Part shown: positions 1 to 11,281 of the stretch, one piece after another | How the letters are laid out: each line of letters starts with the position of its first letter | How positions within the stretch are numbered: the stretch's first letter is position 1 | Assembly: GCA_036346375.1 (NCBI GenBank) | Contig: CM070500.1 | Coordinates: 71,924,525-71,988,524, forward strand | DNA: 64,000 nucleotides | Direction of reading: 5' to 3' | Origin: Guadua angustifolia | Taxonomy: Eukaryota; Streptophyta; Magnoliopsida; Poales; Poaceae | The notes under the pieces: generated by a model | The model's database searches: none | What the model was told of the DNA's origin: nothing | What the model saw: the letters and a program-made list of their open reading frames with translations, nothing else | Program-made: the position numbers and the translations under genes

Positions 1-222
1 ATCACTTCTGGTTCGTAAGCCGAACCGATAGTGATGCTTCCTCCATTATCACTGTCGGTTCTTAAGAAGAACTGGCAGTAATAGCACCACTGCCGGTTCT
101 TCTTCGGTTGGGCATTTGTGCCGATCTAACTTATGAACCGACGGTGATAATGTTATCAATGTCGGTTCTAACCGAATCGGCAGTGATAAACAGGCACGAA
201 AGGGTTTTTTTTGTACTAGTAA
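1..222. mobile_element. CACTA (En/Spm) element, right-hand terminal fragment
   Basis: Repeated short motifs of the type CACTGTCGGTTCT, AACCGACGGTGATAA and AACCGAATCGGCAGTGATAA occur in both orientations. This is the usual look of CACTA subterminal transposase-binding repeats in grasses. The fragment ends near 215-222 in a T-rich run followed by GTACTAG, a decayed form of the expected TAGTG end. Only the end is in the window; the body lies to the left. The 78-codon minus-strand ORF here is made of the repeats and is not a gene. Confidence 0.7.
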
Positions 223-1106
223 TACCACTATGCAAAACCGGATCATAATATTTTTTGAACCAAAATGCAAAGTTTGGAAGGTCAAATATCTGATTTTGTA
301 GGTTAGAGCGCTGGATAAATTTTTAAGTAAAATTTAAGATGTTATATGGATTTTTTTATTACCCAAAGAATTGTAAGAATCTGAACTCCCTTAGAAAAAA
401 AAGGCCATTCATGAGTGCGACCACCAGATGTCAAGGGAAAGTTTGGCAGAACCCTAGTTGTTTATAATTAACCGGTGTACTCTTCTCCATCAAGGGTAGC
501 CTAAAAAGAAGTCTGAATAATTAATCAGTCCTATCTTCCTAGCTCCAAGTGCTGTTTAGTTAGGGTGACATGTCACTTTTGCATTTTGTCCCGTTATGCT
601 ACATACTATACTTGTTGATTAACTAGTTAACGGCAAAAGGGAGCTCTTCCAATGGCTTTTCCTGTTGTTTATTAAAAGGTATTTCTTGAGGATCTCACGC
701 ATAGTATAATGATGTTTGACACGAGAAATAACCTAGGATATCTATGCGTGGTATAAAGTGCGGATGTGCCGGTGTACCAAAATATACAAAAATAAATAAA
801 TACAAATAAAATAGGGAAACATGTATCTTATTAATTCTTTATAGAATCACAAAATTATAGTTCCCTTAAAATGATTGTGCTCTATGGCTTGTTTGGCATA
901 ACAGATCTAACATAGGCGATGTGGTCTCTTGATTCCAGCGGCCTTAGAAGGCTCCTAGTTAGTTATTTCCGTGAGGTGAACCTGCGAGATACCTCCGATT
1001 AAGCTGTGCGCTAGTTGTCGTCTTCGGTCTTCACTTTGCATTTTCCATATATGCGATGAATGATTGATGCAGTGTGAGACCCTGTCCATAAGAATAGGAA
1101 TCTCTA
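223..1106. other. AT-rich intergenic stretch, nothing recognised
   Basis: No ORF of note, no terminal repeats and no recognisable transposon coding sequence on either strand. Between about 890 and 1100 the base composition becomes more balanced, but I could not tie this to a known element. Confidence 0.4.
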
Positions 1107-4100
1107 TGTTATTATTGTACTAGTTACATGATCAGTGACTAACACTCACATGTTTACAACATCAATATCACAACCACACATAGGATATATATAACCTGCA
1201 ATGAGAGGTAATTATATAGAGTTCATTACATAATGATGTAATACAGCGGAAAAAAGAGCCATAAAGAAATCCAAAAGCCTCGTGGTATGCTGTACAACCT
1301 TTAGGCATCTGACTAGGTCAACCCTAGAAGAAATCATCGTCGAAAACTCCGTGGCCTACCTGGAAATAAGAATCATCCGGCATGTCACAGACTTCATCCT
1401 CTGAGATAACAAATTTAGCAAGTTTGAGTACTTGTGTACTCAGCAAGACTTATAGTGGTTCACAAATGCATTTAAGTAATTATGCAGGCTTAAACAAAAA
1501 ATAAGCTCTAGGTTATTTTGCAGTTGCATAAAGAAATGTAATCATATGATTATAATAAATTGCAAACTGGAGTTTATAAAAACTGCTGAGATTTTTTTTT
1601 AATCCAAAATATATATCCAAGTTCCACAACACAGTCTACCCGACTGTGAAGCCCATACGTGTCGGTCCTTTGATATAAATTGGTGGTTGCCAAAATAGTT
1701 CCAAATCAAGAATCATTTTTAGAAAAAACAAAATCTAACATTGGAATGACTTCACTAAGTACCCATAACCGCGGGAGCAGCTAATCGATTAGATTTACAC
1801 TCTGCAGAGGTGTATAACTTTACCCACAAGAAATGATCAGCTCTTTGTGCAGCGCTATTAGCACACTTCCTTTCGTGTGCCGCAAGGAGATCATACATAA
1901 CCGTTACATTATTTAAATATGACTTTGAATCAGCCCGGGACGTTAAGCCCTCGCCATAGAAACAGAAACGCTCACCCAGACGTGAATCCTTTCACGTAAT
2001 ACCCAACACATCGTTTCTATTTATGGCAAGGTGTACACCGTCGCACCAGTATGCATTTACCCACACCGAGGTGTGGAAGCCTCTCACAAACAGACCTAAA
2101 TGGAATGCTTCTGCTAGCTCCTGCCTACCAATGTGCAAAGTCATATCTAAATAACTTAATAGGCTAAGGTCGTCCCATATCAGCCCTCTTGGTTGCACAG
2201 AATTCTTGGATCAATAGCATTCCATTGTTTGGTTCTTAATTTGATACAGGTGATACTTCACTGTATACTACGTGCAAATCCATTTGCACATCCGGCTATT
2301 GCCGATAATCACCCGCGTCAAAAACTATAGTTTTATTTTGGGATTTTAATGGAATACTAGCAACCTTTCCAAATGATAGCCATTCACTTAAAAAGTGGAA
2401 AATATTGAAAATCCGTTTTCAAGCATGGCTAAGCTATTATATTATGCAAGCGATTATACCCCAAAATGACATCATTTATGTCTAATTCATACTAAGGTTT
2501 ACAAGGTTCACTTGTTCATACATATTAAGAAAATCTACAATTTATAGGTGTAGCTACTAATTCTACCCAAAATAGCAACTTTATGAGGAATTACACACAT
2601 GCGTAATACATTGACAAAAGCAACATATTGTAGGTAAATTATCGTGTTTAACATGATCAAGAAGGTGCTTGCCTTGCTGGTCGTTGTCTGGATCAAAATC
2701 AGGGTCAACAACAAGGTCTTCTTCTCCTTCGCTTTCTAGGACATCGATGTCTACATGTTGCGCAACAGGAAAATAAGTAATAATCAGTAAACTCTGAAAA
2801 GGGCTAAAAGAAAATAGATAGTAAAACAAACATAAACTCTCCATAGGGAACAGGGATTGATTTTTGTGGATTAATTAGTCTCATTTTACGAATTCAAAAA
2901 GCTAAAATTATGAATTCTTATAGTTCCATTTTCGAATACAAGATGCAAAAATTATTTAAGAATTTAATGATATGATTATCACTTGAACATAAAGCAATTC
3001 CTTCCTTTAATTAGGATTCAGATTCAAAGCAATATTTAATTGGATTTCTAGTTATTTAAAAGCTAATCTTTACTCCACCATATGCATATATATGCGTAGG
3101 CATATATGTATATATACATACATATAAGTGCTCATGCATAAATGAGACTTATATTACATCTATTCCTTATTAACATTTATCTGACAATTAATTCTAAAGT
3201 AAACTTCAGATATTCTTTATAAAAATAATAGCCCAAAAATTTTATACTATTCATGATCATAAAGTTTATTCATTCCATAAAATATTTAATTAAAACTATA
3301 TTCATGTTACATTGAATATACATCTATTTAGGAAATGAAGCAAATTAAGTTGAAACACAAATATTTTTACATATTTGAACTTCTCTTAGTATAAGGATTT
3401 TAATAAAAGTTATCTTTCTTCATTTTGACTAAATTTGAAAAAGTCATCTATTTAGTGTATTTAAAACCTACGCATGCATTTATAATATTAAAAATCACAC
3501 AATAAATCTTTTCAAAAAATTTTGCATATTCTGAAACTATAGGATTTTAGGCGATTTTAGAAATTTATTTCACAAATTTTGGAGTGATGGTTCAAAAGTT
3601 ATAGCCATTTAAATAGTTGTGGCTAAAGAAATTAAATTCAAAATCGAAAATATGCTTTCGCTGCGCTCGCTAGCCTTTTAAATCGGTCCACAGACGCTGA
3701 CAACCTCGATCCACAAGTCAATGCCTATCGTCATGAGGCGATGGTGACAAGCACAACCCGCCCAATTGCACGCATCATGCGTGGGCGATGGGTGGAAGCG
3801 CTTGTCGATGTGAGCGAGCACAAAGGAAGTTTGCTACTGAGGCTGACACTCGGGGTCCACCGGCTAGTGAGACTGAATAGGGGAGTGTCTCCCCTGGCTC
3901 ACCGGCAGTGAATCCTCTCTGATGGCATGGAATATTCTCGCCATGAGGACCAGTGAGTCAAGGTGCACCTAGTGATGCCGCTCACTAGGCCGGAGGTGGC
4001 AGAGAAGGTGGCCGCCACCCCGGAGGTGCAGCGGCCGCCATGGCCAAACGGCGCAAGCTCGCCATCGACCATCTTTTCTCTGGGCGGTTATGGGGTGAGC

Positions 4101-5577
4101 ACTAGTAGACTTAAGGGATCTCATTTCACCTGATAATAGGGTCGGAGAAGATCAGAGGTGGCTGTCCACAGTCATTGGCTGAGAAGAAGAATGGTGGCAG
4201 AAAAGACGAGCTACAACTGGGAGCAAATAAATACGAGGGTTGGTCTGTAGCCTATGAACCCGTGCGAAGCTTTGGGACCAATAAACTCCGAAGATTGATA
4301 CCCGATTTAGATAACTTAATGCCGCTTTCCCCACTTTTGGCTTCTGCAAAAATGGCGAGGAGACGAGAGGTGGCTTATGAGTTTGGCTCAGCGAACAACA
4401 AAAGGAAAGAGGGGACACAATACGATGTAGTGGAAGTATTTATAGCCAAAGGAGGCTGGCTTCTCTAGTGTCTGAACACACACTCCAAATCGCGGCGTTT
4501 CTGTGTGGAAGGAGCAAGCTGGTGTGGGATTTTTGCAAGCACAGGGCTGTGAGGTATGGCTGAAGTACGGTGTAGGAGAGCCGAGGTCACTCGTGGCAGC
4601 GGCTGATTGAGCAGCGGCGTGGTTGTTGCTGAGATGCAGAGAGTGGCGAAGGCTCGAGAGAAGCTCGCTTGGCGGAGGGGAGAAGAAGAGACGGAGAAGG
4701 AAACAACGACTGACAAGCGGGACTGGGTCCACCAGGTAGAGAGAGAGGGCTTCTCTGTTACTTGCTAGTGAACGAGGTTGCTGTAACATCCAGGCCCACC
4801 TGTCGTGAAGGACATGAGGTTAGGTAATGAGATTGGGCGAGACAGACCATTACTTGCATTAATTCAGCCATCGATCACCTTGAAACTTTTCTAGAAATTT
4901 TTTACTAGAGTGTTTTGGTAGTGATTAGTCTCAAGAAGAATTTGGGGCCAAAATACCCTATATCATTTCGGATTTTGATTTATTTAAGGATACAAATGAC
5001 ACAAAAATATTTTTAAAACTTTTTTAAGGGTTCTAGTTAAGCTAAGGATACCCTCATAAAAATTTCAAGTTAATATCTTGCTTATTTATTTTATAAAAAT
5101 TCTAACCCTCCATTTTACAAATTTTCAAGATTCTATTTTTGAATTTTTAAAAGTCCTATATGACATGATTAATTTCTAAATTTTTTACCAAAGGTATATT
5201 CTGTACTAAGGGAATTTTGGTAATTTTTTCAGAATCAGATAGGTTTCAAATATGTCACATAAATTATAACTTGCTCTATTTTAGTCAAAAGAGTTGTCAT
5301 TTCAATTATTTAATCTCATTCCTGTGCATAAAATTTTTATTTGCTAACTAAAATGGTTTACCTGCATAATTAGGGTTTCCATGGTAAATTTTACAAATTT
5401 TTTCTTTTACCTTTTACCATTTCTTATTCTCCATTTTTCTTTTGTTTGATTTTTCTTACAATACAAAAGTCCAAGAAAAATCCAAATAAAATCGATAACA
5501 TCAAGAAAACTCAGAAATATTTCTATTTAAATTTAAAACATACACTTTTATTGTTTTAAATTTTTTAGGATGTTACA
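1107..5577 (-). mobile_element. Chromovirus-like Gypsy LTR, family B copy 1 (approximate ends)
   Basis: Read on the minus strand it starts TGTAACATCC at 5577. It shares landmarks, in the same order, with the LTRs at 7979-10974 and 28973-32349: an AT-rich first 700 bp, a GC-rich block (about 3.7-4.8 kb), a CACTCTGCAGAGGTGTA-like segment near 1800-1820, and a 'GAGTACTTGTGTACTCA' segment near 1425-1442. It is more diverged than the other copies and no TSD is visible (CTCTA on the left, TGTAC on the right). The left end at 1107 is the best TG start, not a proven boundary. A second TGTAACATCC at 4782-4793 could mean two joined pieces. Overlapping ORFs at 4152-4789 fall in the GC-rich block and do not resemble proteins. 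Confidence 0.5.
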
Positions 5578-5930
5578 TGTACATGTAGGGTGTTAGCATG
5601 ATCCATAGCCTAGTTAGCCTATGGGACCATTGATTGTCTACCCTTTGCACCGGCTACGTCCACCCTTGTCAGTCGCAAACGGTGAGTATAAGGACTTATA
5701 TTTGTGAAGCATGCATGGTTTACGCAAAACTTGACTGATTGGATATATATAGGGGACATATTCAGTGCTAATGTGAATTCAGTGCTAATTCGTGCTAATG
5801 GCATGTAGAAGTTTTGAAAAATTCTCAAAAAATACCACATGTAGGGAGGTGAACCTCTACAACCTTGCAAAATTTTATTGAGTGAAACTCAATCGCATTT
5901 GCAAACTCAGCATGAATAGTACTTATTCTT
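5578..5930. repeat. Half copy of the neighbouring foldback element
   Basis: About 5805-5882 (AAGTTTTGAAAAATTCTC, then TACCACATG, GGGAGGTGAACCTC and TACAACC) matches, with substitutions, the left arm of the foldback at 6131-6440. Only one arm is present, so this looks like a truncated relative. Two short direct repeats of TTCAGTGCTAAT lie at about 5760-5790. The remainder (5578-5750) is unassigned. Confidence 0.5.
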
Positions 5931-6005
5931 TGTTTGTGGCACTATTCTTTTGCTGTTTGTCTTTTCAATCTTTCTACATTATTAGCATTTGAATTAGCAA
6001 TACTG

Positions 6006-6129
<124 letters not shown>

Positions 6130-6130
6130 G

Positions 6131-6440
6131 GGAGATATTAGTGTAAAACCATCATTTGCATGTAAACTCTATGAATACATGTGTACAAGTTTTCAAAAAT
6201 TCTCAAAAATTTACCATACGTAGGGGAGGTGACCTCATACAATCATTTAAAATTTGATATGAAAAAGACAAATTCAATCAATTCATATATTTCAAATGCA
6301 ATTGAGTTTGGTCTCCAAGTTTTATGGGGTTGTATAAGCTTACCTCTATGCATGGTAATTTTTTTAGAATTTTTGAAAATTTGCACATGTTGTTTTCATA
6401 GAGTTTACACGTAAGGGTGGTTTACACTGGATATCTATGT
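6131..6440. mobile_element. Foldback MITE with arms of about 110 bp
   Basis: The left arm (about 6131-6240, with GTAAACTCTATGAA near 6163) and the right arm (about 6320-6440, containing TTCATAGAGTTTAC) are inverted copies along nearly their whole length: ACAAGTTTTCAAAAATTCT pairs with AGAATTTTTGAAAATTTGC. It has no coding capacity. It is flanked by TA-rich microsatellite on both sides, so a TSD cannot be separated from the repeat. Superfamily is unknown. Confidence 0.75.
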
Positions 6441-6479
6441 ATATGTGTATATATAGATATACTATTCTGTGCCTGCATA

Positions 6480-7069
6480 TAGAATAGCCTATTATATACC
6501 TGTGCTAGTTACCCAATTTGACCGAGCCATGCATTCCACTAATCAACGCAACGGAACTGCTCCGGTGACTAAGCCTATCAGTTACGTAGCCAAACCAACC
6601 AGTAAATGCAATTTCTTGTTTTTACTACAAACTTTTTTCTTTGATTTAGCCATAACTTTGTATTGATAGCTTTGATTCATGAATGATTTTCACTAGTAAC
6701 TTACTAACTATGAGAGCAACATAATGATATAAGTCTCGCCAATAAATACCTATATAGTAGTAAAATCTTATGACACATTTAGAAATTAGTGACCATTTGA
6801 CAATAACTCTCATAAATATGGCATTTATTAGCAAGATTTGTATCATTATGTTGCTTTCATCGTCAGCAAGCTAGCTATTGGTGAAAACCATTCATAAATC
6901 AAAGCTGTCAATAAAAAGTTATGGCTAAATCAAATAAACATATTTTCTAGTTGGTTGGCCACGTAACTGATAGGCTTAGTCAACTAATACAGTTTCGTTG
7001 CACTGAGTACTGGGATACATGGCTCGATCAGTCTGTGTTAAATATGAAGAGAGTAAATAAGCTATTCTA
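6480..7069. mobile_element. Large foldback element, about 590 bp, arms of about 280 bp
   Basis: The left terminus TAGAATAGCCTATTATA is mirrored by TAAATAAGCTATTCTA at the right end. Inner pairs include CTAAGCCTATCAGTTACGT (6571-6589) against its complement near 6965-6985, GATTTAGCCATAACTTT near 6644 against its complement near 6917-6935, and GCAACATAATGATA near 6717 against its complement near 6839-6853. The loop is only about 50 bp, near 6760-6815. No ORF has protein character. Known element classes that look like this are non-autonomous foldback/MULE-type MITEs; I could not assign it. Confidence 0.8.
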
Positions 7070-7085
7070 CACATAGTCAAAGAAC

Positions 7086-7160
7086 GATATATATATATAT
7101 ATATACCTAGGACACCATGGTGCCTAGGCACTATGATCTAAAACAGGTATTTCTCCTATG
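7086..7160. repeat. (TA)n-linked palindromic repeat (CACCATGGTG family)
   Basis: A (TA)n tract is followed directly by CCTAGGACACCATGGTGCCTAGG, an almost perfect palindrome. The same core follows a TA tract at 21331-21340 and 23521-23530. This is probably the end of a microsatellite-associated element. The following bases to 7296 are AT-rich and unassigned. Confidence 0.5.
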
Positions 7161-7296
7161 TACCATATGCAAAAATGTATAATTTTTTTGGATTTTGAGT
7201 TTAACTAGTTTATTGACTAGTTTAATCAAGTTTGAATTGAAATTCAAACCATTGTTGCCTTTTTATCGTTGTTTCATTGTAGGTATGTTTCGATAT

Positions 7297-7978
7297 TGTA
7301 ATGCCGCAAATCTCTTTTGCTAGGGTTTTCGGCCGGTAATGATTGCACCTTCGTGATTCAAGGATTATAATTCGGGAGAAAATATTTATCGTTGCACTTT
7401 TCAAGTTTTTAATGAAGGTTTTGGAAGTTGCGCTAGTTTTTCGGTTGAAGTATCTTTGAGCCGCATTGTTTGGCGGTAAGTCGTCTTTATTGTCAGTTGT
7501 CGTTTCGCGCCAAGAATTGAAATTTTATTTGGTTCGCACTAAGGGATTAAAGTTGGGCTTTGGAGTTTTGTTTTGGAGGGGTTTCATTTCTTGTTGTTCC
7601 TAGCCTTTTGATTAGTCACCATTTGGTTGAGTATAAAAAGGAAGTTGTGGGAGAGGGGGAACCTAGTTTAACCCCCAGCCGACTCCTCCTCAAACCCAGC
7701 CGAGATTTCTCTAGCTCTTCACTGGCCGAGCTCGCCCCTGGCCGCTCCTCTTGGCGTCCCCCCTGGCCGCTCCTCCTGGCGTAGCCCCTGGCGATCCTCT
7801 CCTGGCTCGCCCCTGCGCCATCACGGCCGACTCCCTCTGGCGCCTCTTGCTGGCCTCCTCAGACCTGAAGCTTCTCCAGCAGCTCTGGCGGCTCCAGCAC
7901 TCGGCGACCTCCACCCTCCTCGGCCAGCCTCGTGCCCGAATTTTCATTCCTCCATGAGATTCGGACACTCACAAATTC
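7297..7978 (+). mobile_element. Gypsy LTR, family A, 5' part (interrupted)
   Basis: It starts TGTAATGCCGCAAATC and continues with GGGTTTTCGGCCGG, matching the start of the solo LTR at 34108 (TGTAATACCGCAAAAATC, GGGTTTTGGCCGG). A TATA box (TATAAAAAG, 7632-7640) precedes a C-rich leader at about 7660-7960, just as in the 34 kb copy. The LTR is then broken by the minus-strand element at 7979-11281 and resumes at 11282. Overlapping ORFs on both strands in the leader reflect its GC richness and are not genes. Confidence 0.75.
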
Positions 7979-10974
7979 TGTACTAGTCGAGGATCACGCT
8001 AGTACACACAGGATAAGCAGGTTGAAGTACCACAATCATACAATGAAATAAATAATAAGTACTTCAAACATTAATAGTAACGAGTTACATGACCTTATGG
8101 TCGCCTTACAATACTTACATGCAGCGAGCGATAAATATCATCGATATCAAGTTCATTCAGTGGAAGCAAAATACGATAATCGGAACCACTCCTAGCCACA
8201 GGCTACTGAGTGCGGCTCAACCCTTAATCCTCCTGACCTTCGACGAACTCTTCATTCCAAACTGGCACGGCTTCTTCTTCTTCTGAGATTTTTGTCGATG
8301 CAAGGGTGAGTATACACATACTCAACAAGTCATGCACAATGCAATTCTATTACTACATGCATGGCTTATTCCAAGGAAAGGCTTATTTGGTCATTTTGCA
8401 TAAAGCAGCACTTCTTTTAATAGGTAATCCTTATTAGATTGAAAGCAGTAAAATCAATATTATTGATAATTAATTTCTCAATTCTTTTCCAAGAGTTTGG
8501 CACACAGCCCTAATTTCATTCACACAGCTTTTTGGCACACACCACCCATTCCACATTTTCATTTTGAAAATCTAACCCTTATTTGTAATCACCGAGCAAT
8601 GTCGATCAGCATGACACGGCTATTCGAATAGATTCACACACACACTCTGCGGAAATGTACACTTTACCCACAGGATACGATCGTTCACCACCGAGCGATT
8701 GATTGCAACAAAGCCTTTGAGAGACTAACATTTGACCGATGAACCTCTCCGTTACCTCCTTCTAACACTTCCCTCACTCGAGGCGAAGTTTAGGCAGGCA
8801 AATACCGTTGGATGGGTACCAAGCCGCGGACAGTCGCTTCCCTCTGATTACCTTGGTGTGCCTTTGTCACCGAGGTTTCAAAGGAAAGAGGTCGAAACCT
8901 ACTTAACTAGGTCCGTCCCATTTCGGACAAGTGGTTGTACACGGAACTCAGTTCAAAGGCTCGCAAGGTTAAGTCCTTAACTGTCCGGGCAAGACATCCA
9001 TTTTATACAACTCGGCACACACCTTCTTAATCATTCATACAGCCCATTGCCACCACAGGCCACACAGCATGAAGCCTTCTTGCCACTTGCCCGGTTCAAA
9101 TCATTTTCCCACCCACTTTATACTTAAGCAACACATGCCATTTTCCACATCATTTCATGAATAGCACCACACAGGTCACTATCCGGTTCAATTCATGACA
9201 TCATCGCATTTTCCAAAATCGTTCCATAATGTTTAGTCAATATTCATTTGATATTTGAAAGTCATTCCACGCATACAAGGCATGGCTAAGCACTAATCAC
9301 GGTCTAGCCTCCCGTGTTGGCATCATATTAGCATCCAACATATTTAAGCATCTTAGGGTGGACAAGGTTTGAGGCATATAAACATTATAATCAAGGTGGC
9401 ATAACAAGTTTGGCTTTTAACTACCATTTCCCAATTTAATCAATAGTGGTTGTACTTAACATAGCATGCAATATGGAAATCAAAATATACTTTTAAAATC
9501 TAGGGGCAACATGGTCAAAGCACGACTTGCCTTCGAAGAGGAGTTGGTTCTGGTCGAGGTTCTGCGACGGGTCTTCAAACTCTCCCTCGACGAATTCCGG
9601 CAACTCGGAGTCTACTCGGTACAAGCAAACACACAATAAATATATAATACAGACAGCAAACAATTCACTAAAATTAAATAAAAATCACCAATAATTAGTT
9701 CACATTTTTACAAATTTTTGGGCACTGGAATCACTCAAATCCGAGTTAAAATGCGAAAGTTATAGCGTTTTCAATTTTGCTGAAATTCATAAAAGAATAA
9801 ACCGAATTTTTCCCTTATTTTCCACCGATTTTCCGGCGATTTTCCCTCGGCTTGACACGTGTCGGCACCAGAACGAACCACGTCGCCCTCGGCCACTGAC
9901 AGGTGGGCCCGGATGACGTCACGCTGACGCCAGCACGACCGGCGGTCCTCCCACTGACAAGTGGGCCCGCGAACAGTGCTCGACCCCACATGTCAGCGAC
10001 TGACACGCGTCGCGGAACCATCAAGCCACGCGTACCATCTACTTTCGACCGTCGGATTCGAATCTAACGGCGCAAGGGCTAACCGAGCGGTTTACTATTT
10101 ACGGGACTACGTGGCGTTACCTTAGGCGTCGGATGAAGATCAGACGGCTGAGGTTGCACGAGTTGAAGAAGAGGCGGCGGCGCTTCGTTCGGGAGTTAGA
10201 AAGATGACACGGCGGCGGCGTTTCGGGTCTCTTGGTAGGAAAAAGTAACCACACGGATCGTCTCGGCTTGGTGAACTTCGGAGGTGGTCTTGGCGGCGGG
10301 GACGGCAGACGGCGGCTGAAACTCTGAAAAAACCGTGGCGGGGGTGAGTAGCTACTGGCGAGCTCCGAGAAGGCTACGGTGGATGAGAGCTAACGGCGAG
10401 AGAAATGGCGGAGTGAAGCGCGAACGGAGATATACTCCACTCGCTCGGACATGCCTCGGATAGCGCGCAAATCCACGACCACGATCTTGGTACCCAGCGG
10501 CGGCGGCGGTGCACTTGATCGTGCAGGCGATCCGATAAGCGCGACCAACGTCGGCCGTCCGATCAAGATCGGACGGTGCGGGCGAAGCGGCGTTAGGGTT
10601 TTTCACGCGAGCACGAGTGTTGGGCCGCCCAACACGTAGCTAGCTATTTTCGGGTTTCTGAATAAAAATAAAGACAAATTCAAAGTAATTATTTGGGGCA
10701 CTAAAATACTAGAAAAATTCTAGAAAAATTCTATAAAATATTTGAGCATTTTGAGCCTAAATAAAATATTAGTTTTAATTTTTGATAATTATATTCTCTG
10801 GTATTTAATTACTCAAAGAAAAATGATATAAATAAAATCCAATTAAATCTAATAAATCCCGGAAAAATTAGATAAATTCCATTAAATGCAATTAAAGCAA
10901 TTAAAGGTTGATTAATTCATAAAAATTCAAATAACTCCAAAATTTAAAATCTGGCCAAAATTAGGGACGTTACA
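7979..10974 (-). mobile_element. Chromovirus-like Gypsy 3' LTR, family B copy 2
   Basis: On the minus strand it begins TGTAACGTCCCTAATTTTGG at 10974 and ends in ACA at 7979. It is preceded by a polypurine tract (minus CATTAAGGGGTAGGT, about 10978-10992) and by the end of pol (next entry), which fixes its identity as the 3' LTR of a Gypsy element. The 5' LTR and nearly all internal sequence are missing. A GC-rich block (about 9.8-10.6 kb) holds clustered regulatory-type motifs. Several ORFs of 60-85 codons in that block are not recognisable proteins. Confidence 0.8.
9854..9968. promoter_or_regulatory. Cluster of G-box, CRE-like and TCP-like motifs in the family B LTR
   Basis: The palindrome GACACGTGTC (9854-9863) carries an ACGT core, TGACGTCA (9914-9921) is a perfect bZIP/CRE-type palindrome, and TGACAGGTGGGCCC (9897-9910) and TGACAAGTGGGCCC (9955-9968) contain GTGGGNCC, the published TCP-binding consensus. 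The same set recurs in the LTR copy at 31161-31401. A regulatory role is inferred only. Confidence 0.5.
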
Positions 10975-11005
10975 AACCTACCCCTTAATGAATCTCGTCC
11001 CCAGA

Positions 11006-11281
11006 TTCGAGGCTTAACTTATAGAATAGGTTTGGGAATTCCTTTTTCAGATCTTCCTCTCGTTCCCGGTGGCTTCACTTTACGTGTGGTTGCTCCTTGA
11101 ACTCTGCTTGAAGCAGGTTGTCTTGTTTCTTGTTTTCCGATCCATTGTGTCGAAATTTTTATCGGTTGCTCTTTGTAAGTCAAGTCTTCCTGTAGTTCAA
11201 CTTCTTCTAGTGACGTTTGTTCCTCAGGCACTCGGAGACACTTCTTGAGTTGCGATACATGAAAAACATTGTGCACTCCTG
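11006..11281 (-). pseudogene. Gypsy chromovirus pol C-terminus with decayed chromodomain
   Basis: The minus-strand ORF starts inside pol at GVHNVFHVSQLKKCLRVP, the signature that follows integrase in plant chromoviruses, and continues ...EDLTYKEQPIKI. The chromodomain should follow; it can be traced in the next frame (KIFDTMDRKTRNK, then SNHT, EAT and NER), so a frameshift lies just after PIKI. Upstream (above 11281) the sequence jumps directly into a family A LTR, so RT, RNase H and integrase are absent. It is not functional. The frameshift could be decay or a sequencing indel. Confidence 0.85.

Noticed and set aside
410..620. Possible duplicate of 49131-49240 (shared AAAGTTTGGC and GTCACTTTT...CCGTTATG words)
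   Set aside because: Only short words agree and the spacing differs; not enough to call a repeat.
4782..5577. Separate small element bounded by TGTAACATCC and GGATGTTACA
   Set aside because: The 10-bp ends are perfectly inverted, but the flanks (GTTGC, TGTAC) give no TSD and the interior continues the family B LTR pattern; kept as part of that LTR.
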